Source: Aureococcus anophagefferens
Taxonomy: Eukaryota > Sar > Pelagophyceae > Pelagomonadales > Pelagomonadaceae
Assembly (NCBI RefSeq): GCF_000186865.1
Contig: NW_008705561.1
Coordinates: 1,040,178-1,064,303 of the forward strand
Direction of reading: 5' to 3'
DNA length: 24,126 bases
The notes under the pieces were generated by a model. That model worked only from the letters and a program-made list of their open reading frames with translations. It did not search any database and was not told the origin of the DNA. Position numbers and translations under genes: made by a program. This document shows positions 1 to 6,282 of the stretch, one piece after another (positions within the stretch are counted from its first letter, which is position 1; each line of letters opens with the position of its first letter).

Positions 1-295
1 GCGCGGCGTTCGCCGTCGTCTGCCGCAGCGTCGCCTGGCTCGGCGCGAGCTCGCGGTGGCACGTCGCGCAGACGCGCAGCGGCTCCCGCGGGTCGAAGCT
101 CGACAGCATCGAGTCCCAGTCCGGCGGGTAGACCGCCTCGGCGGGGTGGATGAGGCACTTGAACCGGCTGCAGTGGTCGCAGAAGATCATGCCGCAGCGC
201 CGGCAGTGGTGGCGCCAGGTGCCGCTGTCGAAGGCCTTGGTGCACCCCATGCACCGGCCCGTCTCGCCGTCGTCCATCCACCGCGGGGCGCCCAT
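1..295 (-). CDS. FYVE-type zinc-finger protein, N-terminal part (runs off the window)
   Basis: Reading the minus strand from the ATG at 295 gives about 98 residues, open to the window edge. Residues 6-79 carry a FYVE-like zinc finger: WMDD at 6-9, the basic core WRHHCRRCG at 27-35, and eight cysteines in four CxxC-type pairs (C15/C18, C31/C34, C39/C42, C76/C79), the last pair in an RVCxxC motif. This is the hallmark pattern of FYVE domains, which bind phosphatidylinositol 3-phosphate on endosomal membranes and recruit trafficking or signalling proteins. The basic patch has WRHHCR where classical FYVE domains have R(R/K)HHCR, so lipid binding is likely but not certain. The C-terminal part that would tell its specific role lies outside the window. 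The ATG was chosen because the finger follows directly. An upstream exon cannot be excluded. Confidence 0.75.
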   Translation of the reverse strand, partial: MGAPRWMDDGETGRCMGCTKAFDSGTWRHHCRRCGMIFCDHCSRFKCLIHPAEAVYPPDWDSMLSSFDPREPLRVCATCHRELAPSQATLRQTTANAA

Positions 296-474
296 GGCGG
301 CCGCCGCGGCTGGGAACCGGCCGCCGAGCGTGCCAGACGCGGATGGCGTCGCGTCGCAAAACTTGGAGCAAAATGATTTTCCAGTGCGTCAACGAGGGCC
401 ACGTTGGCTCCATCTCGACCTCAATGAAGCCCGTGATGAGGTCGAACGCCTTAACGAACGCCCGAGTGGAGCCA
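296..474 (-). other. Spacer between two minus-strand genes, partly coding-like
   Basis: This 179-bp gap lies between the stop of the GT90-like gene (475) and the ATG of the FYVE gene (295). It is less GC-rich than its surroundings from about 340 to 470. On the minus strand, one frame from about 470 to 345 is open and reads plausibly (it contains KAFDLITGFIEVEMEPTW), but it is out of frame with the FYVE ATG and matches no family I recognise. It probably holds the 3' UTR of the upstream gene and the promoter/5' UTR of the FYVE gene, or possibly a small upstream exon. Confidence 0.4.
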
Positions 475-2112
475 TTACGGCAGCGTCACGCCCGGCCGCC
501 AGGGCGAGCGGGTCCAGGCGCCGTCGGCGACGAAGCCCGCGGCGTCGCCGGGCGCGGCGCGGACCGGCCGCGAGAAGAGGTGCGGGATGGAGCTCGTCGG
601 CTTCGCGTCCGCGCCGCGGGTCTCCGAGGCGCCGAACTGGACCTCGACGAGGGGCCCCTCGCGCAGGAGGTCGCCGACGACGGCCGGGAGCGCGGCGCCG
701 TCGAGCGCCTTCTCGAGGCGGAACCGCTTCCGGTACGCGTCGACGACGAATTTGAAGTGGCTCGCGAGGCAGTCCGGGCAGAGGAAGAGGTCGTGGACGA
801 CGCGCGCGCGGAGCGCGAGGCCCCGGGCCCGGTTGGGGTCCGCGAGGAGCGCCGCCGCGGTCTCGGCCGCGGACGCCGCGTCGACGACGACCTGCGTGGA
901 ACTCGAATCTTCAACCCGACTTCAATGTGCGCGTATTGGTCGACACAAGCTCTTCGACTCCGCTTCGAGAACTTGACGAGAGCGATCGATTCGTCCAGCC
1001 GAATCGACTTCAATTTGACCGAGCGAGAGAATTGCAAAGTTTGGTCGGGACGTCCCGAACCGGCGGTCGATTTCCGCGCGGACGACGACGTGCGTCGCGC
1101 CGTCCTTGAGCGCGGGGTAGTACCACTCGACGTGGGGCGAGTCCCAGAGCAGGACGACGGCGCCCAGCGCCCAGAGCACGTTGAGGTGGCGGCTGTAGGA
1201 CCCGGAGATGGTCCCCGGCAGGTTCAGCAGGAACTTGTAGTTCGCAAAGTCGGCCATCGGCAGCGCGGCCTTCGAGTGCTTCGCGCGGTCCTCGGCGACC
1301 AAAGCGGCCATCGTCGCCGTGTAGGGCAGGCCGTCGCAGGGGAATCGCGCCGCGTCGCGCGCGGCGCAGGGCTTGCCGTCGAGGCACGCGCACGCGAAGG
1401 CGTCCGGTTTCTCGCGCGCGAGCGCGAGCGCGGACCAGCGCGCGTGGTTGCCCCCGTCGCGGTGGCACTTGTCCTGGGCCAGGATCTGGCCCCGCCAGAA
1501 GACCCGGGACGACCGGTCCTTCCAGGGCTTCGCGACGGCGGCCTGTTTCAGCTTCTCGGCCTCCTTGGCCCACTTGCCGACCTCGTTGAAGACGTACATG
1601 TTCGGGATCAGCACGCCGCACATGCCGTGGCCGTGGTACTTGGCGATGACGAACTCCGGGTCCGGCGCCGGGCCCGGCGCGGCGACGCAGCCGCTCGACG
1701 CGTTGGCCGACGACGACGGGTACGGGTGCCGGTCGCCGAACGCGAAGCGGTCGAGAAGGTAGGCCACGTTCGGCACGTTCGACATCTGCGTCACGGACCA
1801 GACGAACTGGAGGTGCCGGTTGTTCTTGTCGATCTTGGCGAAGGCCGGGGAGACGAGGACGCGGCCGTCGACGACGACGACGAGGTCCTCGCGCCGCTCC
1901 GCGCGGCCGAGCCGTCGCACGAACGCCTTCGCGTCCGCGGCCCCGGCGATGACGTGGGGGTAGCGCGTGAGGCTCCGCTTCACCTCGGCGCGCACGGCGT
2001 GTTTCAACGCGTCGCGCTTCTCCGCCGGCACCTCGGCGTTGAGCTCGGCCTCGAGCTCCCAGTTTGGCGTCGCTGCCGAGGCGACGGCGACGAGGAGCAG
2101 CGGCAGGCGCAT
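475..2112 (-). CDS. Secreted GT90 (CAP10-like) glycosyltransferase, two exons
   Basis: The CDS is complement(join(475..891,1090..2112)), encoding 479 residues. Exon 1 encodes exactly 341 codons, so the intron is phase 0. The start at 2112 opens a signal peptide (about residues 1-14). The C-terminal half resembles glycosyltransferase family 90 (CAP10/KDELC/POGLUT-like) enzymes, which act in the ER/Golgi lumen to add sugars such as xylose or glucose. FWRGQ is at 205-209 with NHAR at 222-225. The stretch 292-341 holds YKFLLNLPG, a GxxSxR-like GSYSR and a VVLLWDSPHVEWYYP block typical of the nucleotide-sugar site. Exon 2 continues this with a cysteine pair (LCPDC), matching its paralogue at 4529-6208. 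Without splicing the frame ends early inside the intron. Sugar donor and acceptor are unknown. The upstream 188 bp is shared with the divergent gene at 2301. Confidence 0.75.
892..1089 (-). mobile_element. Introner element acting as the intron of the first GT90-like gene
   Basis: This 198-bp intron lies on the minus strand. The left target duplication GTCGTCGT (1089-1082) supplies the donor GT, and an identical copy GTCGTCGT (891-884) begins exon 2. Between them lies an element of 190 bp whose ends are inverted repeats: CCGCGCGGAAATCGA at the donor side and the complement of CTGCGTGGAACTCGA at the acceptor side. The last bases, CGCAG, form the 3' splice site. Removing it joins ACG CAC to GTC GTC GTC in frame and restores similarity to the paralogous protein. 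The body is nearly the same as the element at 5046-5255. This matches the known model of introners: non-autonomous DNA transposons that create introns on insertion. The splice junctions are inferred, with no transcript data available. Confidence 0.88.
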
Positions 2113-2300
2113 CCTTGTGTTTTGTCTTTTGCGGAGCTAGAGATTGTGATTATGGGGCGCGTTGACACGAGGGGCGACGCCTAGGGCGAGTCTCGATGGT
2201 CTTGCTGCAAAACAGAGCAAAAACAGTGATTGTTTCGTCTCGTGCGACACGGCGACATGTCGCGCGCGTTGTAGCGCATTTTAAAGGGAAGGCGGGTAGC

Positions 2301-3125
2301 ATGCGTTGGCGGTGGCTTTTGTGCGCTACGGCGGCGGCTGTTCGCCAGCCGTGTCCATTAAACATCACGCAGACCTGCGAGTGCCCCGACGGCGTCGTCG
2401 ATATCCTGCTCGACTGCGTGAATATGCCGACCTGGGACGAAGGGTTTTGCATGCTCTCGGGCTCGGCCGAGGCGTGCCCGTTGACCTGCGGGTGCGCGCC
2501 CGTGACGGACCACTTCGTCGGCGAGGGCGCGGACGCGCACGGGTGCGTCTCCAGCGCGGGATACTCGTGGTGCGAGCCATCGCGCGCGTGCGTCCGCGCC
2601 TGGGAGACGCCCTGCGGCGACGTCGAGGCCCTGCCGCCGGACCACGTCCCGGGCGACGGCGACGAGGACGCGCACGGGTGCCACGGGGACGCGGGCTATT
2701 CCTGGTGCGAAACTTCCCGGTCGTGCGTCGACGCGCCCTGCGTCGCGCCGAAGCCCGCGCCGCCGCCGAAGAGCTCCGCCTGGCGCCCATTCTCGACCAG
2801 CTCGCGCATCTCGCTGCGGTTCTGGGGCGCGGTCGCCGCCGTCTTTTGCGGCGTCCTCGCGTGCTGCTGCGGCGTCCTCGTCTACCGCCGCCCGCGGCCG
2901 CGGCCGCGCCTCAAGTTCGTCGAGGAGCTCGGCGAGGACGTGGCGCTGACGCCCTGGCGGGGCGACACGGACGACGATGACGCCGAGTGGAACGACCACT
3001 GGCGGGGCGTGCTCGAGCGCGCGGAGCACGAGGCCTCCGGCCGCGCCGAGCAGGAGCTTCCCGACACCCCCGATCGCCACGACATCGACGCCGAGATCGA
3101 GCTCGCCGAAATCGACGTCGTCTAA
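2301..3125 (+). CDS. Cysteine-rich type I membrane protein with ShKT-like and HGC-AGYSWCE repeats
   Basis: The gene encodes 274 residues. The ATG at 2301 was chosen over an in-frame ATG at 2196 because it begins a signal peptide (about 1-14). The ectodomain has a ShKT-like cysteine module (about 17-67, six or more cysteines ending CPLTCGC), then two copies of a short repeat at about 80-105 and 124-147 with the pattern HGC-x4-GYSWCE-x-SR-x-CV-x(n)-PC. From memory, similar 'AGYSWCE' repeats are common in marine algal secreted proteins; their function is not known to me. A hydrophobic segment (about 170-195) with several cysteines is followed by an arginine/proline stop-transfer stretch and an acidic cytoplasmic tail. 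It is divergent from the GT90-like gene and ends 60 bp from the convergent gene at 3185. A cell-surface or wall-contact role is inferred only. Confidence 0.7.
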   Translation: MRWRWLLCATAAAVRQPCPLNITQTCECPDGVVDILLDCVNMPTWDEGFCMLSGSAEACPLTCGCAPVTDHFVGEGADAHGCVSSAGYSWCEPSRACVRAWETPCGDVEALPPDHVPGDGDEDAHGCHGDAGYSWCETSRSCVDAPCVAPKPAPPPKSSAWRPFSTSSRISLRFWGAVAAVFCGVLACCCGVLVYRRPRPRPRLKFVEELGEDVALTPWRGDTDDDDAEWNDHWRGVLERAEHEASGRAEQELPDTPDRHDIDAEIELAEIDVV

Positions 3126-3184
3126 TTTCTCCGGCTCACGCGCTAGCCTCTTCGTCCGCGCGAGAGCGGCCGCCCCGGGCGTCG

Positions 3185-3586
3185 TCACGCGGTCTTCGGC
3201 CGCGGCGCGGCGGCCGCGCGCGAGAGCAGGAGCAGCGCGACGACGATCTCCACGGCGGCGCCGGCGGCGACGACCTCGCGGACGACGTCCTCCTTGTACG
3301 CGACGGCGAGCGCGGCGCCGACGTAGAGCTTCGCGGCCGCGGCCGTGCGGTCGCCGACGCCGCCGGCGACGATGCCGCCGGCGACGACGGCCTGCAGGCC
3401 CCAGAAGAGGCAGCCCCACATGCGCGCGATGTTGCAGGCCGCCTGGCACTCCTCCGCCGGCGGCACGACGATGTACTTCGCCATCGGCGATCCGCGGTTG
3501 ATCATGGAGATCTTGTACACGTTCGCCGGGCCCAGCGCGAGCCACGGCGCCGTGAGGACGAAGATGAGCGCGTCGCGCAGGCCCAT
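3185..3586 (-). CDS. Small multi-pass membrane protein, family unknown
   Basis: The ORF encodes 133 residues and starts at the ATG at 3586. Hydrophobic stretches lie at about 5-22, 57-77, 84-97 and 104-122, suggesting three or four membrane spans, with a two-cysteine loop (EECQAACNIARMWGC) between the first and second. The C-terminus is short and basic-proline rich. The open frame extends far upstream in translation, but that part loses typical amino-acid composition, so I place the start at the first ATG preceding the hydrophobic region; MISM at residue 28 is another possibility. I do not recognise the family. It converges with the gene ending at 3125 and diverges from the gene at 3902. Confidence 0.55.
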   Translation of the reverse strand: MGLRDALIFVLTAPWLALGPANVYKISMINRGSPMAKYIVVPPAEECQAACNIARMWGCLFWGLQAVVAGGIVAGGVGDRTAAAAKLYVGAALAVAYKEDVVREVVAAGAAVEIVVALLLLSRAAAAPRPKTA

Positions 3587-3901
3587 GGCTGCGACGGTCG
3601 CGAGCGCGGCGGCTTGGCAGCGCTGCGGCGCGCGGGGCTGCGGGCGTGGAGCGGCAGCAGCAACGCTGCGGATAGATCTCGCGCGGCGTCGAGCGGCGGT
3701 TTTGCGAGGTCGCAGCTCGGCGTCGAGCGGGGCGTTGTTGCGATCTGCGGCAGAGCTGCAGTGGCAGAGCGGCAGAGCGCGGGAGAGTCGGCTGGCTGCC
3801 CGCGCTCGAGCGCTCGCCGAAAATTTCATTATCTCCACAGCTGATCGATCACGCTCTCGAGCTCGCGAGAGGCGCCAGATCCGCACCCCTTGTCGCCGAC
3901 C
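3587..3901. promoter_or_regulatory. Divergent intergenic region (315 bp)
   Basis: This gap separates two divergent genes and must hold both promoters. I see no TATA box. It contains repeated GCGGCAG/GGCAGAG words (about 3640-3780) and a relatively AT-rich patch, AAAATTTCATTATCTCC (about 3820-3836), which is the least GC-rich part and a plausible core promoter for the gene at 3902. No RNA gene or further ORF with support was seen. Confidence 0.35.
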
Positions 3902-4459
3902 ATGCGAGCGCTCGTCGTCGCCGTTGCGGCTTTGGTGGCAGCCGCCGAGGCGCCCGACGTTATCCCCCGGGGGACGCCGCATCGGCCGCCGAAAACGCAC
4001 GACGACGATGCGGCCGGCCAGCGCCGCGCCTCGGGCGTGTGGCCGTGGAGCGGGTCGCATGCGTCTGATGACGACGACGACGACGACGACGACGCGGACG
4101 ACGACGACGACGACGACGACGACCCCTACGACGACGACGACTACGCCGACGACGACGAATGGGATCCGGCGGACGACGACGACTGGCGGACCGCGCTCGC
4201 GCACCTGTCGCGGACGCAGAAATTCCTGATCGCGTGGGGGTCGCTCGCGGGCGTCGGGTTCGGCGTGGGCTGCTTCTACCTGCTCATCGCCGCGCGCTGC
4301 TGCGACTCGTTCGTGTACCGCGCGCGCGGCTACCGGCGGGCCGGCGGGCGCGTCGGCTTCGACGGCGAGTTCGAGGCCTTCGACGAGGACGGCGACGAGT
4401 ACCCGGGCGCCCTCGAGGACGACGACGGCCTCGAGATGATGACGGCCAAGCGCGCGTAG
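3902..4459 (+). CDS. Single-pass membrane protein with poly-aspartate ectodomain
   Basis: The gene encodes 185 residues. An N-terminal signal peptide (1-17, ending AAAEA) is followed by a lumenal/extracellular region dominated by aspartate (about 56-95: runs of nine or so Asp broken by Ala, Pro-Tyr, Tyr-Ala and Trp). A transmembrane helix lies at about 108-131 and ends in a CC pair. The cytoplasmic tail is about 50 residues, first basic then acidic. The predicted very strong negative charge could bind calcium or other cations, as acidic mineral-associated or calsequestrin-like proteins do; this is inference from composition only. The open frame continues upstream through a TTG codon, but the first ATG is at 3902. 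The layout (signal, acidic/Cys ectodomain, TM, tail) parallels the gene at 2301, without detectable sequence homology. It ends 69 bp from the convergent GT90-like gene. Confidence 0.65.
   Translation: MRALVVAVAALVAAAEAPDVIPRGTPHRPPKTHDDDAAGQRRASGVWPWSGSHASDDDDDDDDDADDDDDDDDDPYDDDDYADDDEWDPADDDDWRTALAHLSRTQKFLIAWGSLAGVGFGVGCFYLLIAARCCDSFVYRARGYRRAGGRVGFDGEFEAFDEDGDEYPGALEDDDGLEMMTAKRA
4067..4158 (+). repeat. GAC trinucleotide repeat coding for aspartate
   Basis: An imperfect (GAC)n tract interrupted by GCG, CCC-TAC and TAC-GCC encodes the poly-Asp ectodomain of the gene at 3902. Nearly every Asp codon is GAC, so replication slippage can change its length in steps of one residue. Confidence 0.9.
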
Positions 4460-4528
4460 ACCTTCGGGGCGAAGTCGCGCCAGACGGGCGCGAGCCAAGC
4501 CGGCGATCATCGCGCGACCTAACCGTGG

Positions 4529-6208
4529 TTAGAGGTCGCTCCGCGCGCTCTCGTCGCCGTGGAGGTCGACGACGGCTTCGTCGGGCCGCCAGTTGTGGAG
4601 GCGCCAGGCCGTCGTCGGCGCGAGCGCGTCGCCGGCGACGGCGCGGACGAACATGAGCTCGTCGCGGCCGACGGCCTTGAGCATGGCCCGGACCATCGTG
4701 TAGGACTCGTGCTGGTACGTCTCCGCGAGCGTGAGCGCGTCGCCGAACTTGACCTCGAGGAGCGTCCCGCGCCAGGACTTGAGGCCGTCGCGGAGGAAGG
4801 CGCGCCGCCCGTCGGCGCCGTCGAGGACCTTCTGGAACCCAAAGTGCGCCGCGAAGCTCCGGAGCGCGAGCTGGACGAAGCGGAGCGTGCACGTCGCGCA
4901 GAGCAGGCTCTTGTGGACCTGGAGCGCGTGGTGCCGGAGGGTCGAGACCTTGGCGTCCTCGGCCCGGAGGTCGTCGACCTTGGCCCTGGCATTTTTCGCC
5001 GTCACGGCGACGTGCGTGACGCCGTCCTGGAGCGCCGGGTAGTACCTGCGCGGAACTCGAATCTTCAACCCGACTTCAATGTGCGCGTCATCGAATGTGT
5101 CGACACAAGCGCTTCGGCTGTGCTTCGAGACCTCGACGAGAGCCATCGATTCGTCCAAAATCAGCCGAATCGACGTCGATGTGACCGAGCTCGAGAATGT
5201 CAAAGTTTCGTCGGGACGTCCCGAACCGGCGGTCGATTTCCGCGCCGGGGAGTACCACTCGACGACGGGCGCGTCCGCGAGCAGCACGACCGCGCCCTGC
5301 ATCCAGTAGCTCGCGAGGGACCGCGCGGGCGGCGCGCTCAGCAGGTACTTGTAGTCGCGGAGCTCGCCCGCCGCGTCGCCGCCCGATTGCGCCGCCGGGA
5401 GTTTGTCGAAGGCGCCCGGCGGCGCCGCGATGTCGCCCCGCGCGCACGCGTCGAGCGCCGCGCGCGGGAACGCGCACGCGCCCTCGCAGTCGAACAGGAA
5501 GGGCGGCCCGAGCGCGAGCAGCGGCGCGCGGAGCGCGTCGGCGACGCAGTCGCCGCGGTCCGGCGCCGCCGTCCAGTTCGCCGTCGCGCCGCCGCGCCAG
5601 AGCGCCGCGTCCCTCCGGCCCGCCCACTTCCGCGCGGCCGCGGCCGCGGCCGCGTGGGCCGCCCGCACCTCCCAGTCGTCGCCCTTGCGCTTCGTGCTCG
5701 TGAGGGGCGGCGGCGGCGGCGAGAAGGCCGCGTGCGGCGCGAGCACGCCGCAGGAGCCGTAGCCCCGCCGCTTGTAGACGACGAGCTCCGGCGCGCGCGC
5801 GCGGCAGTCGCCGCCGCCCGCGCCGTCGTCGGCGTGGAGCGCGAAGCGGTAGGCGACGTCGGGGACGCCGGCGTCGAGCCGCGTCGCCCCGGCGACGACC
5901 CGGAGGTGGCGCATGCCGTCCTCCGCGCCGGGCCCCTCGAGGAACGCCTCGTCGACGAAGACGCGGTTGTCGAGCACGGCGACGACGGCGTCGAGCCGCT
6001 CCGCCGTCTTCGCCAGGAGCTTCGCCGCGGCCTTGGGCGACGAGATGGCCTTGTCGGCGTAGGCGTGGAGGCTCGCCTTGAGCGTCGCGCGGATGGCCGG
6101 GCCCCACTCCTGCGACACCTTGCTCTGATCGCCGTGCTTCTTGAGCTTGAGCTCCGGCGTCCAGCTCGCCGACGCGCAGGCCAGGAGGCCGAACAGGAAT
6201 CGACTCAT
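4529..6208 (-). CDS. Diverged GT90-like paralogue, two exons
   Basis: The CDS is complement(join(4529..5045,5256..6208)), encoding 489 residues; the intron is phase 2, inside a Trp codon. The start at 6208 begins a signal peptide (about 1-15). An in-frame ATG at 6241 would prepend 11 residues and spoil the signal peptide. It is a paralogue of the gene at 475-2112: shared blocks include WTPEL/NWELE at the N-terminus, YGSCGVLAP vs HGMCGVLIP, VVEWYYPAL, a VHKSLLCATC vs VHDLFLCPDC block and L/VEVKFG near the end. Key GT90-like positions are altered: FWRGQ becomes LWRGG (203-207), and the GSYSRHLNVL segment is replaced by a shorter sequence without the SxR motif (about 293-303). It may therefore be a non-catalytic or altered-specificity member. 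It shares a 74-bp divergent promoter with the PL11-like gene. Confidence 0.72.
   Translation of the reverse strand: MSRFLFGLLACASASWTPELKLKKHGDQSKVSQEWGPAIRATLKASLHAYADKAISSPKAAAKLLAKTAERLDAVVAVLDNRVFVDEAFLEGPGAEDGMRHLRVVAGATRLDAGVPDVAYRFALHADDGAGGGDCRARAPELVVYKRRGYGSCGVLAPHAAFSPPPPPLTSTKRKGDDWEVRAAHAAAAAAARKWAGRRDAALWRGGATANWTAAPDRGDCVADALRAPLLALGPPFLFDCEGACAFPRAALDACARGDIAAPPGAFDKLPAAQSGGDAAGELRDYKYLLSAPPARSLASYWMQGAVVLLADAPVVEWYSPARKSTAGSGRPDETLTFSSSVTSTSIRLILDESMALVEVSKHSRSACVDTFDDAHIEVGLKIRVPRRYYPALQDGVTHVAVTAKNARAKVDDLRAEDAKVSTLRHHALQVHKSLLCATCTLRFVQLALRSFAAHFGFQKVLDGADGRRAFLRDGLKSWRGTLLEVKFGDALTLAETYQHESYTMVRAMLKAVGRDELMFVRAVAGDALAPTTAWRLHNWRPDEAVVDLHGDESARSDL
5046..5255 (-). mobile_element. 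Introner element acting as the intron of the second GT90-like gene
   Basis: This intron is 210 bp. The left target copy GTACTCCC (5255-5248) provides the donor GT. The right copy GTACTACC (5045-5038) starts exon 2 and differs at one base. The element ends are inverted: CGGCGCGGAAATCGA against CTGCGCGGAACTCGA read inward from the acceptor, and the element ends in GCGCAG. Splicing gives V-V-E-W-Y-Y-P-A-L, the sequence expected from the paralogue. The body closely matches the element at 892-1089, including GGGACGTCCCGA near the donor end and GAAGTCGGGTTGAAGATTCG near the acceptor end. Length is a multiple of three with no in-frame stop, so a retained intron would insert 70 residues rather than truncate the protein. 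Confidence 0.88.
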
Positions 6209-6282
6209 CGCGCTTGGAGATGTCGCGGTCACGCGAGCCATCGCTGACCACTCCCAAAAATCTCCACTCGACGAGTCGAGCG
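6209..6282. promoter_or_regulatory. Very short bidirectional promoter (74 bp)
   Basis: Only 74 bp separate the ATGs of the second GT90-like gene (minus) and the PL11-like gene (plus), so both promoters and 5' UTRs must lie here or overlap the coding regions. It contains a small palindrome, CTCGAC-GA-GTCGAG (6267-6280), two bases before the plus-strand ATG, and a CCCAAAAATC patch (about 6253-6262). Function is inferred from position only. Confidence 0.45.

Noticed and set aside
343..2184. Long plus-strand open frame (613 codons) opposite the first GT90-like gene
   Set aside because: Arg/Ala/Glu-rich shadow of a minus-strand gene that has a signal peptide, family motifs and a paralogue.
6209..6241. 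Earlier in-frame start (MARVTATSPSA) for the second GT90-like gene
   Set aside because: It would place polar residues before the signal peptide. The ATG at 6208 gives a clean signal sequence like that of the paralogue.
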